A stretch of 64,000 nucleotides of DNA from Microbacterium sp. nov. GSS16 (GCF_028198145.1 NZ_CP116338.1:496001-560000); one strand, 5' to 3'. Shown: positions 16,140-26,979, numbered from the stretch's first letter. A program made the numbers and translations. The notes: generated by a model not told the origin, from the letters alone.

Positions 16140-18523
16140 GGGGTCTCGCTCTCGGACGTCGGGCTGTTCCTGTCGATGTTGCCAGGTTCACGGCGCACGC
16201 GCGCGGCGGCCGCGTCCCTCAGCTCTTGGAGGCGTTCGCTCATCCGGCCGTTCCCGGTCAGCGAGCGCACGCTGAGTCTGGCTTTGACCCGGCCCCAGAA
16301 CGTTGTTGCACCGCGCATCCCGATCACGGCCTCGTCGACCTCGCGCCAGAAGGCCTCGACCTCCTCGGTGGTCGGCTCGCCGGGTCCGAAGACCTGGCCG
16401 TCCGCCCGCTCCGCCAGCGCGGTGGCCGCCGGGAGCGTGAGGGCGGATGCCACGACACCGGCCTCTTCGACCCGGGTGCCGCCAGGGGGGATGCGAGCGC
16501 CGTGATCGATCGCGCGGTCGGTCAGCTCATCCCACCCGCCGCTGATCCGATCGGAGTGGCGCTCGGCGTTGCGACGCGCTCGGCGCCTGGCGGCCTTCCA
16601 TGCTCCGATCACGATGAACGGCGACGCGAGCAGCAGAAGCACGCCGAGCGAGACTCCCGCGATCGCGAGGATGATGCCGATGATGCCGAGGACGTTGAGG
16701 CTGTCGTCCTCGGGCTTGCGGTCATCGGGCACCGTCGGCGGCAGATCGACCGGCTCCTGGGGCGGAGGCGGCGGCTGCAGCACCTGCGGCTTGGGGTCGA
16801 CGCGCGGCTTCGTGTTCTGATCCTGAGGGACCTTGTCCTCGGGTGGGGTTGGGTCAAACGGGATCCAGCCGAATCCCTCGAAGGCGATCTCGACCCAGGC
16901 GTGCACGTCGTCGCCGGTGGCGGCGAACACCGGCTCCTTCTTGCGATCGGCATCCGGGTAGTAGCCCATGACGACCCGCACGGGAATGCCGACCTCCTGC
17001 GCGGCCAGAGCCATCGCGACGGCGTACTGCTCGTCGTCGCCGATCATCTGGTCGCCACCGAGAAGCGTGCTGATCCGCTCGGCGGTGTGCCCCGCCCGCG
17101 AGAGCACCTCTCCCTCGAGCCCGTGGCTGAAGAACCCGCCTTCGGCGAAGTACGTCTCGAGCGCCCTGGCCTGCTCGATGGGAGTCTCGGCGTCGGTCAC
17201 GATGTCGGCCGCCTTCGCCGAGAGGTCCTCCGGCGAGTACGACGACACCTTCTGCTTGATGCTGGCGAACTTCGCGTCTTTGAGCTGCTCGTCGCCGGCC
17301 TTCGGCGCGATGACGGCGTCGACCGTGTACGCGTCGCCCTTCTTGAGCTTCGCGGTGACGACGGTCGTGTCGGTCGCCGGGTTGCTGTAGGCGCTGCGGC
17401 GCAGCTCGTCGGCCCGCGCTCCCTCGAACTCGACGTCGTCGACGACCGTGGTGCCCGGCAGCCACACCCCCGAGTAGTCGGCGATCTCGAAGTGAAGCTG
17501 TGCGGGGACCCCGTCGACTCCGGTGGCCATGTCGCTGCGCAGGGGCAGGAACGCGCTGGACGAACCCGGCCCGCCGTCGGTGACGTTGTAGACCACGCCG
17601 TCCCAGCCGTCCATCGCCGCCAGGCGCACCCGGCCGTCTTCGGGCAATCCGGTCACTGTGAACAGCGTCTTGGTCTTCTGGTCGCGCACCGTCTTGCGGA
17701 AGCTCTGCATCGGGCTCGCGTAGTCGCGGATGTTGAACGGCGGGATGATGGCGTCGCGGAAGACGTGGCGGGGGCCGGCATCCGCCGTCACCGCGTTCAC
17801 TCCGGCGCCGGCGCCGGCCGCCACGGCGACGACCGCCAGAGCGCCCACGAGTCGGCGGGTGCGCATGTACCTCGCCCTGGCGGGATCGGCTTCGCTGACG
17901 TTCACCGCCGACGACTGCGGTGCCCACCACGAGCGCAGCGACAGCCAGCCCGCGGCCGCACCGGCGATCACGATGCCCTGCACGAGCGGGAAGGCGGCGG
18001 TGGGCACGCCGAGCGCGATCACCAGGAACAGCGCGCCGACGATGGGCAGCAGCGACCACGCCAGGTGACGCAGACGCAGCGCGAGCGACGCCGCGAGCAC
18101 GCTCGCCACCAGGCCGATCAGGAAGGGCACGAGCAGGTGACCGTCGGCGGGCGAGACCGGGGCGACCGTGGTCAGCAGCTGCTTCCACGACGTGACCACG
18201 CCCGTCGCCAGGCCCGCCAGGGTGTCGACGGTGGGGATGACGCCGAGCAGCGTCGTGTGCGGCAGCGCGAGGGCGCCGCCGAAGAGGAAGTACACCGCGA
18301 CCGTCGCAGCGGTGATGATGAGGATGCCCCAGCCGCGCCACGCGCAGACGCCTGCGACGGCGAGTCCCAGGGCGACCCCGCCGACGGCGGCCGGCACGAA
18401 GCCGGGGCCGGCGAACGTCGTCCAGAAGCCGGCGAGCGCGGCGAGCAGAAGCAGCCCGACGGCGGCCAGATCGAGGATCCAGCCGCGGCGCAGCCGGGAG
18501 GAGGCGGTGATCGGAGCGGTCAT
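16136..18523 (-). CDS. TgpA-type transglutaminase-like membrane protein, catalytic Cys replaced
   Basis: A 795-aa membrane protein with about seven N-terminal membrane helices (18-215), a large extracytoplasmic part with a transglutaminase core near 480-565, another membrane helix near 620, and a cytoplasmic tail. The core is recognisable from GIPVRVVMGYYPD, VHAWVE (His 541) and PFDPTPP, but the catalytic Cys position reads GDDEQYA, with Asp 497 where family members have Cys in G-x-C-x-x-[FY]-A. It is thus predicted to be catalytically dead. The gene sits between DUF58 and RDD-FHA genes, overlapping both. MoxR-DUF58-TgpA sets are a common bacterial arrangement whose biochemical role is poorly defined. 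Confidence 0.9.
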   Translation of the reverse strand: MTAPITASSRLRRGWILDLAAVGLLLLAALAGFWTTFAGPGFVPAAVGGVALGLAVAGVCAWRGWGILIITAATVAVYFLFGGALALPHTTLLGVIPTVDTLAGLATGVVTSWKQLLTTVAPVSPADGHLLVPFLIGLVASVLAASLALRLRHLAWSLLPIVGALFLVIALGVPTAAFPLVQGIVIAGAAAGWLSLRSWWAPQSSAVNVSEADPARARYMRTRRLVGALAVVAVAAGAGAGVNAVTADAGPRHVFRDAIIPPFNIRDYASPMQSFRKTVRDQKTKTLFTVTGLPEDGRVRLAAMDGWDGVVYNVTDGGPGSSSAFLPLRSDMATGVDGVPAQLHFEIADYSGVWLPGTTVVDDVEFEGARADELRRSAYSNPATDTTVVTAKLKKGDAYTVDAVIAPKAGDEQLKDAKFASIKQKVSSYSPEDLSAKAADIVTDAETPIEQARALETYFAEGGFFSHGLEGEVLSRAGHTAERISTLLGGDQMIGDDEQYAVAMALAAQEVGIPVRVVMGYYPDADRKKEPVFAATGDDVHAWVEIAFEGFGWIPFDPTPPEDKVPQDQNTKPRVDPKPQVLQPPPPPQEPVDLPPTVPDDRKPEDDSLNVLGIIGIILAIAGVSLGVLLLLASPFIVIGAWKAARRRARRNAERHSDRISGGWDELTDRAIDHGARIPPGGTRVEEAGVVASALTLPAATALAERADGQVFGPGEPTTEEVEAFWREVDEAVIGMRGATTFWGRVKARLSVRSLTGNGRMSERLQELRDAAAARVRREPGNIDRNSPTSESETP

Positions 18524-19782
18524 GCGAGAACCCTCTGCAGAGCGACGGGGAGCTGGTCGAGGGCGCCGACGGTCACGACATCCGCTTCGCCGATGCGGCG
18601 CAGCTCGGGGGTGTCAAGGCCCGAGCGCGCGACGACGGCGAGCGCGCGTGCCCCGAACGGGAGCCGGGCGCAGGCGCGACGCAGGTCCTCGACGTCGACG
18701 GTGGCGCCGCACACCAGCACGACCACGCTGGCGAGCGGCATCGCAGCCGACACCACGCCCGCGAGCTCGGCGATGCCGCCCTCGCGCGCTTTGGACTGCT
18801 CGACGGTCGACAGCGAGTCGAGCAGCTGCTTGCCGGTTCCGGATGCCAGCTCCCGGCCCTGCACGCGCACGTCCACGCGCTGCGAGTCCTGCAGCGCGCG
18901 CAGGCCGATGGAGCCGGCGATCGAGACGCCCAGCTCGAACTCCTCCTCGTCGCGGTAGTCGCCGCGCGAGCGCGAGAGCCCGATCACGAAATGCGACCGA
19001 CGCGTCTCCTCGAACTGGCGCACCATCATGGTGCCGGTGCGCGCCGTGGAGCGCCAGTGGACGTGACGCAGGTCGTCACCCGGCTGGTACTCGAGCAGGG
19101 CGTGGAACGAGACGTCGTCGCGCGAGAGATCGGCGGCGGGCAGCCCCTCGAGATCGCGCAGGAAGCCGAGCGACTGACCGCCGAACAGCACCGTGCGGGG
19201 ATGCACGAACAGATCGACGGGATCGTCGCGACGGTGGGCGCGCTCGAAGACGCCGAGGGGGTCGCCGCGCACGACGCTCACCGGGCCCACCTCGACCACG
19301 CCGCGGCGCTGGGTGGGGATGGCGAACAGCTCCTCCGCGCTCTGCCCGGCGGCCAGGCGCTGGATCGAGAACTCGCCGCGGCCGGCGCCGACGGGCAGCA
19401 CGACCCGCGACGGGAGGATTGCCCTGGTGCCGCGGTTCTCGAGCTTGAGCGCCCCGATCGCGCGTTCACCCACGACGACCCGGGTGCGCGCCAGATCGAG
19501 CGACACGTCGTACTGCGTGCGGCCGATGAGGAAGAGCGCGCAGATGACCAGCACGAACGCCAGCACCCACGCGGCGACGACCAGCTCACGCCATCCCTGC
19601 ACCGCGCCGACGATCCAGAACAGCACGGTCAGCGCCACCAGCATCCATCCGAGAGGACGCACGACTCGTGCGGCCGACTGGAGGCGCCGCAGCGCGCGTC
19701 CGCCGAGCACGGCGACGACGTCGCGCCAGCCCGCCTGCTGCCCTGCGGAGGCCCCTGCCTCCGCCACCGTCGCCTGCGCCAT
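18520..19782 (-). CDS. DUF58 domain protein
   Basis: A 420-aa protein with two membrane helices near 40-85 and the DUF58 signature HVHWRSTARTGTMMVRQFEE near residue 245-265. DUF58 proteins have a von Willebrand A-like fold and normally work with a MoxR AAA+ ATPase, here encoded immediately upstream. The ATG at 19782 shares a base with the MoxR stop (TGATG), which fixes the start and means strict coupling. Role: probably a MoxR-dependent assembly factor at the inner face of the membrane. Confidence 0.9.
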   Translation of the reverse strand: MAQATVAEAGASAGQQAGWRDVVAVLGGRALRRLQSAARVVRPLGWMLVALTVLFWIVGAVQGWRELVVAAWVLAFVLVICALFLIGRTQYDVSLDLARTRVVVGERAIGALKLENRGTRAILPSRVVLPVGAGRGEFSIQRLAAGQSAEELFAIPTQRRGVVEVGPVSVVRGDPLGVFERAHRRDDPVDLFVHPRTVLFGGQSLGFLRDLEGLPAADLSRDDVSFHALLEYQPGDDLRHVHWRSTARTGTMMVRQFEETRRSHFVIGLSRSRGDYRDEEEFELGVSIAGSIGLRALQDSQRVDVRVQGRELASGTGKQLLDSLSTVEQSKAREGGIAELAGVVSAAMPLASVVVLVCGATVDVEDLRRACARLPFGARALAVVARSGLDTPELRRIGEADVVTVGALDQLPVALQRVLA

Positions 19783-20753
19783 CAGACCGCGGCGCGGGCC
19801 TGGGGAGCTGCGACGTTCTCGAGAACGCGACCGATGACGCTGTCGGCCGTCGTGCCGGCGAACTCCGCCTCGGCGTCGAGCAGCAGACGGTGCTGCCAGA
19901 CGGGGCGGGCGAGCGCCTTGATGTCGTCGGGAAGGACGTAGTGCCTGCCGTGAGCGGCGGCCCACACCTTCGCGATGCGGATCATCGCGATCGCACCACG
20001 CACGGACACGCCCAGACGGATGGCGGAATCGGCGCGTGTCGCCTCGGCGAGCTCGGCCGTGTACCGCAGCACCGCCGGCTCGACGTGCACGCTGGCGCCG
20101 AGGTCGGCCATGTCGGCGACCGCGCTGGTCGTGATCACCGCCGCCAGTCCGGCCGAGGGGTTGCGCTGCGACGCGCCGGCGAGGATCCGCTCGGCGACAT
20201 CGAGGTCGGGGTACCCGATCGACGTCTTAATCAGGAACCGGTCGAGCTGCGCCTCGGGGAGCTTGTACGTCCCGGCCTGCTCGACGGGGTTCTGGGTGGC
20301 GATGACGAGGAACGGGCGCCCGGCCTCGTGGGTCACCCCGTCGACGGTGACCCGCGACTCCTCCATGACCTCGAGCAGCGCCGACTGGGTCTTGGGGGAT
20401 GCTCGGTTGATCTCGTCGGCGAGCACGATCGACGCGAAGATCGGCCCCTTGTGGAACTCGAAGCGGTGCTCGCGCTGATCGTAGATCGTCACACCGGTGA
20501 CGTCAGACGGCAGCAGGTCGGGGGTGAACTGGATGCGCGAGCTGGTGCCCTGCACGGTGGCGGCGAGTGCCTTGGCGAGGCTGGTCTTGCCCGTGCCGGG
20601 CGCGTCTTCGAGCAGCACGTGCCCCTCGGCGAGCATGGCTGCGACGACGAGGCTGACGACCTCGCTCTTGCCCTGCAGAGCCTTGTCGACGTTCTCGACG
20701 AGGCGGTGGAAGGTGCCGTGGAACCAGGCGGCCTGTTCGGGGGTCATGCTCAT
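19782..20753 (-). CDS. MoxR-family AAA+ ATPase
   Basis: A 323-aa AAA+ protein with Walker A APGTGKTSLAKA near residue 45, Walker B VLADEINRASPKTQ near 110 and sensor ATQNPVEQAGT near 150, all intact. The start at 20753 has AAGGA about 11 bases upstream; an ATG two codons on is an alternative. It is the second gene of the long operon, 62 bases after the giant Ig-like gene. MoxR proteins act as chaperones that remodel or load metal or cofactor into VWA/DUF58 partners; the target here is unknown. Confidence 0.93.
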   Translation of the reverse strand: MSMTPEQAAWFHGTFHRLVENVDKALQGKSEVVSLVVAAMLAEGHVLLEDAPGTGKTSLAKALAATVQGTSSRIQFTPDLLPSDVTGVTIYDQREHRFEFHKGPIFASIVLADEINRASPKTQSALLEVMEESRVTVDGVTHEAGRPFLVIATQNPVEQAGTYKLPEAQLDRFLIKTSIGYPDLDVAERILAGASQRNPSAGLAAVITTSAVADMADLGASVHVEPAVLRYTAELAEATRADSAIRLGVSVRGAIAMIRIAKVWAAAHGRHYVLPDDIKALARPVWQHRLLLDAEAEFAGTTADSVIGRVLENVAAPQARAAV

Positions 20754-20815
20754 TGCGTGAATGTCCTTCTGTTCGTGCGTCGTGTCGAGGTCTGGCCGGG
20801 CGAGGTCGTCGCCGG

Positions 20816-23800
20816 TCAGTAGAACGTGCCGTAGGCGTTACCCGGGTCGCCGCCCTTGATCACGAGCTGCTTGTCGTTCGAGTATCCCGAGTAGCACTGC
20901 AGCTGCTTGCTGCCGCCAGAAGGGATGTCGAGGGGGAATCCGGCGTTGTTGCCGAGCATCTTGCCGCCCACCCGGCACTCGATGTTGTAGCTGCCGGCCT
21001 TGAAGTACTGGTTGGTCGTCACCTTGTAGTAGTGGCACGACCCACCGCCGACGGCGCTGCATCCCGGCACGACGGAACCGGCCGAGAGCCACGCCTTCGG
21101 CGTGGTGTCCGGCTTCGGGCCCGAGGTCGCGCCGTAGGTGCCGGACTCCGCGGAGCCGCCCTCCGAGGCGGTCGCGCGCACTCTGATGGTGTGCTTCGTG
21201 CTGTACGTGTCGCCGACGATCCTGCTGCCGCTCTCGCCGACCTTCTCCCAGCCGCCGCCGTCCACGCTGATGTACGTGGTGATGGGACGGCCGTTGTACG
21301 ACCCCTTGGCATTCCAGGTGACCTGGACCGACCTGTCGCCCGACGGGGTTGCGTTCCCGGTCGGCGCGAACGGCGCACCGAACGGGGTCACGGAGTTCGA
21401 CGCGGTCGACGGGCCGGTGTTGGACTGCTGCCCGCCGACCACGGAGTACGCGCGCACGCGCACCGTGTAGGGTGTGCCGTTGCTCGCCGGGATGTTGGAG
21501 CTCCCGTCCCACGCCTGCCACGCCTGCGAGTTCAGCTGGTACTGGTAGCGCATCTCGCCGGGGGAGGCGCCGTTGCGGGCGGCGTCCGTCATCGTGAAGC
21601 TGACGGCGATCGCACGATCCTTGGGGGTCGCCGTGACGCTCGAGGGTGCGCCAGGCTGGCCGAACGCGCGCTGGGGAGCCGAGCGCGGCCCCAGCTGACC
21701 CCACTGCGGGGCCTTGTTCTTCGCGCGCACGGCGTAGGTGTAGTCGGCGGTGCTCGTGGGCACCCGCACCGTCTGCGAGGTCGCCGTGCCGGTCGACGTG
21801 CGAGACACCTCGGCGCCGCCGCGATACGTCACGAGCTCGTACTGCTCGATGGGCGCGCCGTTCGTGTCGGGCTGATCCCAGCTGACTGTCATCTGCGCCT
21901 CGCTGCCGACCGAGGGAGCGCTGCTGACCCTGGGCGCCGCGACGGCGGCCGGCGGGCCGGCGGGGATCTCGGCTGCCGAGTAGATGCTCCACCCCGAGGG
22001 GTCCGGAGCACGGTTGTGCGCCTGGATGCGCACGCTGTAGCTCGTGCCGTTCTCGAGCCCCTCCCAGCGCAGCGAGTTGCCGGTCACGCCGGTCTTCTGC
22101 CCCATCCCCGACGGCGGAGTGGGCGAGATCTCGAGCGTGTACGACTCCACCGGCGAGCCGCTCGACGTCGGGGTCGTCCAGGTCACGTCGAGCGCCCGGT
22201 CGCCGAACTTCAGCTTCGGCGGCAGCGGAGTGTCGGGTCGGGTGTCAGGTCGGGCGACTTCGGATGCCGGCGATGCCGGTCCGTCACCGACGCGGTTCGT
22301 CGCCGTCACCGCGAAGGTGTACTCGACGTTGTTGGTGAGTCCGTCGAGGGTGCACGTCGTCGACGTGCAGGTCTTCGTGTACGGATTGCCCGAGACCGAC
22401 TTCACGGTGTAGCCGCTGATCTCGGCGCCGTTGTTCGACGGCGCCGACCAGTTGAGCACCACCGTGCGGTCTTCCACGGTCGTCACAGTGGGCCGACCCG
22501 GGGCATCCGGAATGCCCTGCACGGTCACCGTGATGCGGCCGTCGACCTCGCGGTCGGGGTCTTTCGTGGCGTCCTGCACGCGGTAGCGCACCACCATCAC
22601 GCCGACGAACGACTTGCTCGACGTGACCTCGACCCCCTCCCCGGCGACCTTGGCCTGGCCCTCGCCGCTCTCGACGGTCGCCGAGAGGATCTTCAGCGCC
22701 TTGCCCTCAGCCTGGAACGGGTTGATGTCATTGGCCAGCGCAGGAACGGTGATCGTCTCGCCCTGGTCGGCCTCGTCGACCGAGTCGGGGCTCGCCACGG
22801 CGAGCGAGCGCGTTGACGCGGTCACGGCCACCTGCACGGTGCCCTGCACCGGCTCGGTGGTGCCGTCGGTCACGCTGATGCCGATCGTGGCCGTCGTGCC
22901 CTTGGGCGTGTCGGAGCCGGTCTCTGCGTACAGCGTGGTGCCGTCGATGCGCGCATCGATTCCCTTGCCCGGCTTCGACGTCACCGAGAAGCGCAGCTTG
23001 CCCGCATCCTTCGGATCAGGATCGGTCGCCAGGCCGGCCAGGTCGAGCGCCGTCGCCTCCTCGCCAGGCGCGATCTGCATCTCGGCGCTGTTCATGGTCG
23101 GCGGCTGATTGTCGGGCGGCAGCACGGTGATGGGGATGGTCAGGGTCGACTTGCGCCCGTTCGGATCGTCCGGCCCCTCTCCGTCGGTCACCTCGAACGT
23201 CAGCGCGTCCTCACCGAAGAAGCGGTCCTTCGATGTGTACACCAGGGTCGTGGTGTCCTTGATGAGAGAGTCGCCGTTCGTGAACGAGGCGCTCACCTTC
23301 GATGCCTCCGTCAGACGCACATCGCCACCGCCCGCGACGACGACGTACTTGTCGAGCGGGATCTCCTTCGTCTCGCCGCTCTTCACCTCGAGCGGCTTCG
23401 TCGACTTCAGCCGCGGGCGCAGCTCGCTCAGCGCGGGAACGAAGATGAATGCCGACGCGCTGAGCTCGTCCTGGTCGGTGATCACGTAGCGGATCAGCTG
23501 CCGCTGCTCCCCCACGGTCACCCGGACCTTGCCGTCGCCGAGCATCCGCGCGCCGTCCTCGAGCGTCACGTCGACGCCCTCGATCGTGCCGTCCGGGTCC
23601 TCGTCGTTGCGGAGGATGTCGAGGTCGACCGTGAGGTCCTCCTCGACGTCCTCGACCTGCACGCGGTCGTCGCGTGCGATCGGGTTCATCAGCGGGACGT
23701 CCTCGTCGACCTTCACGAAGATCGCAGCGGTCGCCCGCGCACCCTTCGCGTCGCTGATCGTGTACTGCAGCGACGTCTCCAGAGCCCTGTCCGGCACCGA

Positions 23801-26800
23801 GATGATGACCCTGTCGCCCGAGATCTTGGCCGACATCCCCTCGACGTCAGGCGGCAGCGTCAAACCCGACTTGACCAGACCGATCTGATCGCCCTCGGGG
23901 TCGGAGTCGTTCGCGAGCACGGGCACGGCGACCGAACGACCGGGTCGCACCACGACCGAGTCGTTCACCGCGTACGGCGCCTGGTTCGTCGCCTCGGGCG
24001 GTGCGATGCCCACGCGGATGGTCGCACGTCCCTCCGCCCCGAGGCGATCGCGCACCCGGTAGCTGAGGGTGTCGACGCCCTTGGCGTCGTCGTACGCCTC
24101 ATAGGTCAGATAGTTCGCGCCCTGCTCGACGATGCGACCCTTGGCGGGCGCGCTGTCGACGCCGATCAGCTCGACCGAGTCGCCGTCGGTGTCGAGACCG
24201 TCGAGCGGCACGGGGATGTTGATCTTCGAGCCGGCGAGGGTGCGGGCCGTCAGATCGCGCGGCCGCGGCGCGGCGTTGGTGCCGTCCTCGTCGACCGGCA
24301 GCACCTGCACGGCGATGTGCGCTCCGGCCTTCTGGCCCCGGGAGTCCACGGCCTCGTAGGTGAGGTACACGGTGCCCGGCTTCTCGCTCGCGCGGAAGCG
24401 CACAGCATCCTGCGAGACGAAGGCCTCACCGTCTTCCGGGTCGATCAGCGGCTCGACCAGGTCGGGAGCGACGTGCAGCTTGTCGCCGCTCGGATGCACG
24501 TCGTTGTCGAGAACGGGGATCGTCACGACGTCGCCGGCACGCACCACGGCCTCGTCGTCTTTGGCGACCGGGGCGAGCAGCTTGGTCGGCGCGGGAATCG
24601 GGATGACGACCACATCGGCCTCCGCCGAGGCGGTGCCGTTCGAGATCCGGTAGGTGATGCGCACCGGCTCTTCGAGCCCGCCCTGATCACTGATGCGCAA
24701 GGTCTCGTGGTTCAGGACGGAGACGTTGAGGCCGCTGCTGGGCGGGACGGTGACGGACTGCACGACCAGCACGCCGCCGGCCGGATCGCTGTCGTTGCCC
24801 AGCACGCCGACCAGCGCCTCGCTGCCGCTGGGCAGCATGGCGACGTCGCGCACCGCCACGGGCGGCAGCTCGCTCTGCTGCTTGTCGAGCACGTCGACGC
24901 GCACGATCCCCTTCGCCGGCTTCGGGCCCGCCGTCGCCAGATACTGCACGTAATAGGTGCCGGCGGCCTGCGCCTTGAACGAGAACTTGCGGTTGGCGTA
25001 GTCGCGATCGATCTCGGCCCCCGGGGTGTCTTCGACGCGGGCCAGACGCAGCTGCTCCCGGCCCGCGCTCGTGTCGTTCGCCAGGGGCGACACGGTCACC
25101 GACTCGCCCACGCGGGTGACCACGTGATCGGCGTTGGTGACCGGGTTCGTCGAGCCCTCGGGCTTGACGTCGAGCAGGATCTTGCCCTCGGTGCCCTTGC
25201 CCATGGCATCCGACACCAGAACGGTGATCTCCTTGCGCCCCTGCAGGCTGGCCACGGCGCGGTAGGTGATCTTGCCGTCGGTGGTGAACTCGACCTCGTC
25301 GCCCTCGGCCGCGACGACGCCGCTCAGGTAGAGGTCGTCGCCGTCGGGATCGCTCCAGTCGGGCAGCACGTTGTACGAGACGGTGCCGCCGGCTTCGACG
25401 GCGAGCTTGCTGGCCCGCTTCGGCTGAGGCGCGCCGTTGGTCTTCTCGTCGTGCACGGAGAGCGTGACGATCGCGGTGTCCTTGCCGCCGCGACCATCGT
25501 CGATCTGGTACTCGAACGACGCCGATCCCGTCGCATCCTCGGGGACGGAGATCTGCAGGGCCGCTCCGTTGAGGATCGGACGCACCTCGCCCACCGACGG
25601 CTGCTTGCCCACCAGCGATGCGACGAGCACGTCGCCGTCGGGGTCGTTGTCGTTGTCGAGCACGGGCAGCAGAGTCGTGCCGCCGGGACGCACGCCGAGA
25701 TCGGGGTCGTCCTCAGCCGTCGGAGGGGTGTTCTCCTCCTTGCGGTCGGGCAGAGAGGTCTCGACCGTCTCCTGGGTGGTGTTCTCGTCGTCTTCGCTGT
25801 CGCCCTCCGGCGGAACCAGCACGCTCCAGTCGTCGACGCGCTGCAGGCTCTTGTTCGCCAGCCACGCGGCGCCGCCGACGATGTCGTTGAGCACGATCAC
25901 GTCGCGGTTCACGCGGAAGGTGAGCGACGCGGCATCCTCTGCACCCGGAATGGTCTCCTTCACGTCGAGGGAGTCGCCGGAGCAGTCCCGGATGAAGGTC
26001 GCCGAGACGGCCCATGCGCCGTAGGTGCAGCCGCGCAGCTGCACGGGGACGGCGGGGTTGCCCGTGCCGTCGGCCTGGGTCTGGACCGGTTCGCCGCCGT
26101 CGAGCGGCACGCGCACGAGCGCGGTGGGCGTGGCGAGAGCGACCGCGTCGGACTGCTCCGACGCCCGCTGCAGCACGGCGTCAGCGGCCTGATCGATCTC
26201 GGTGCGGAATCCGCCCGGTGTCGTCAGGACACCCGCCGCGGCGTCGAGCACGACAGGCGTCGAGCCGACAGCGGTGATGCTCGGCGTCTCGCTGATGTCG
26301 ATCTCGCCGACCGATTCGGACTTCGGCTCCTGGGGAAGCCCGTCCGGGTCGACCGGGACCTCGACGATCTCGCCGCGCTCACCCGAGAGGGCGAACACCG
26401 TGCCGTCGCGACCGACCGTCACGTCGGCGCCCTTGCCGAGCTCGGCGGTCGGATCGGACGCCTTGATGTCGAAGCCCGCCAGCGCCTTCGCCGCGGTCAC
26501 CCACAGATCTCCCGACTTCTGGTCGAGGATCGCCACCGTCTTCGCTCCGAGCGCCACCTTGGCGCTCCCGGGCACCGACGCGCTGTCGGTCAATGCCATC
26601 CGCGCCGGATCGACCGCCGTGAGGGTGCCCGCTCCGCTGTCGTCGACCAGCACGGTGGCGCCGTCCTGCAGGATGTCGTAGTCCTCGCTTGCCGCGCGCA
26701 TGCCGCCGTCGAGCACGGTGGACTCGTGGTTGAAATGCCCCACGAGGAAGCTCGACGACTTCGTCAGCCAGACGCCGGCATCGTTGAGGTCGACCTTCGT

Positions 26801-26917
26801 CGTGGGCAGGCCGTCATACGCCACCGCCATGGTCGTCAGTGCCACCGCACCGATCGCCACACCGGCGATCGATGCTGCGGTCTTCGGTCGAGACCGCACC
26901 CACGACAGTGCCCTCAT
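20816..26917 (-). CDS. Giant membrane-anchored Ig-like/FN3 surface protein
   Basis: A 2033-aa protein anchored by one N-terminal helix (about 14-34, no signal-peptidase site), so the bulk lies outside. Residues about 40-385 look like a beta-propeller (VWLTKSSSFLVGHF and short repeated strands). From about 395 to 1465 there are eleven Ig/cadherin-like repeats of the Big_9 type, most carrying an xLxNDxDPxGD signature. Five FN3 domains follow (about 1468-1950). The last 80 residues are a small Cys-containing cap (four Cys, PGCSAV...SCHYY...IECRV...LQCYSG). No LPXTG or other C-terminal anchor. GGGGGAAATGC precedes the ATG. First gene of the operon, after the inverted-repeat promoter. Likely a long stalk or fibre; binding partner unknown. 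Confidence 0.9.
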   Translation of the reverse strand: MRALSWVRSRPKTAASIAGVAIGAVALTTMAVAYDGLPTTKVDLNDAGVWLTKSSSFLVGHFNHESTVLDGGMRAASEDYDILQDGATVLVDDSGAGTLTAVDPARMALTDSASVPGSAKVALGAKTVAILDQKSGDLWVTAAKALAGFDIKASDPTAELGKGADVTVGRDGTVFALSGERGEIVEVPVDPDGLPQEPKSESVGEIDISETPSITAVGSTPVVLDAAAGVLTTPGGFRTEIDQAADAVLQRASEQSDAVALATPTALVRVPLDGGEPVQTQADGTGNPAVPVQLRGCTYGAWAVSATFIRDCSGDSLDVKETIPGAEDAASLTFRVNRDVIVLNDIVGGAAWLANKSLQRVDDWSVLVPPEGDSEDDENTTQETVETSLPDRKEENTPPTAEDDPDLGVRPGGTTLLPVLDNDNDPDGDVLVASLVGKQPSVGEVRPILNGAALQISVPEDATGSASFEYQIDDGRGGKDTAIVTLSVHDEKTNGAPQPKRASKLAVEAGGTVSYNVLPDWSDPDGDDLYLSGVVAAEGDEVEFTTDGKITYRAVASLQGRKEITVLVSDAMGKGTEGKILLDVKPEGSTNPVTNADHVVTRVGESVTVSPLANDTSAGREQLRLARVEDTPGAEIDRDYANRKFSFKAQAAGTYYVQYLATAGPKPAKGIVRVDVLDKQQSELPPVAVRDVAMLPSGSEALVGVLGNDSDPAGGVLVVQSVTVPPSSGLNVSVLNHETLRISDQGGLEEPVRITYRISNGTASAEADVVVIPIPAPTKLLAPVAKDDEAVVRAGDVVTIPVLDNDVHPSGDKLHVAPDLVEPLIDPEDGEAFVSQDAVRFRASEKPGTVYLTYEAVDSRGQKAGAHIAVQVLPVDEDGTNAAPRPRDLTARTLAGSKINIPVPLDGLDTDGDSVELIGVDSAPAKGRIVEQGANYLTYEAYDDAKGVDTLSYRVRDRLGAEGRATIRVGIAPPEATNQAPYAVNDSVVVRPGRSVAVPVLANDSDPEGDQIGLVKSGLTLPPDVEGMSAKISGDRVIISVPDRALETSLQYTISDAKGARATAAIFVKVDEDVPLMNPIARDDRVQVEDVEEDLTVDLDILRNDEDPDGTIEGVDVTLEDGARMLGDGKVRVTVGEQRQLIRYVITDQDELSASAFIFVPALSELRPRLKSTKPLEVKSGETKEIPLDKYVVVAGGGDVRLTEASKVSASFTNGDSLIKDTTTLVYTSKDRFFGEDALTFEVTDGEGPDDPNGRKSTLTIPITVLPPDNQPPTMNSAEMQIAPGEEATALDLAGLATDPDPKDAGKLRFSVTSKPGKGIDARIDGTTLYAETGSDTPKGTTATIGISVTDGTTEPVQGTVQVAVTASTRSLAVASPDSVDEADQGETITVPALANDINPFQAEGKALKILSATVESGEGQAKVAGEGVEVTSSKSFVGVMVVRYRVQDATKDPDREVDGRITVTVQGIPDAPGRPTVTTVEDRTVVLNWSAPSNNGAEISGYTVKSVSGNPYTKTCTSTTCTLDGLTNNVEYTFAVTATNRVGDGPASPASEVARPDTRPDTPLPPKLKFGDRALDVTWTTPTSSGSPVESYTLEISPTPPSGMGQKTGVTGNSLRWEGLENGTSYSVRIQAHNRAPDPSGWSIYSAAEIPAGPPAAVAAPRVSSAPSVGSEAQMTVSWDQPDTNGAPIEQYELVTYRGGAEVSRTSTGTATSQTVRVPTSTADYTYAVRAKNKAPQWGQLGPRSAPQRAFGQPGAPSSVTATPKDRAIAVSFTMTDAARNGASPGEMRYQYQLNSQAWQAWDGSSNIPASNGTPYTVRVRAYSVVGGQQSNTGPSTASNSVTPFGAPFAPTGNATPSGDRSVQVTWNAKGSYNGRPITTYISVDGGGWEKVGESGSRIVGDTYSTKHTIRVRATASEGGSAESGTYGATSGPKPDTTPKAWLSAGSVVPGCSAVGGGSCHYYKVTTNQYFKAGSYNIECRVGGKMLGNNAGFPLDIPSGGSKQLQCYSGYSNDKQLVIKGGDPGNAYGTFY

Positions 26918-26979
26918 GCATTTCCCCCGGAATCACAGCTGGTCCGCTCCGCGTCACCGCGTGGCGGGCATACCGGTTC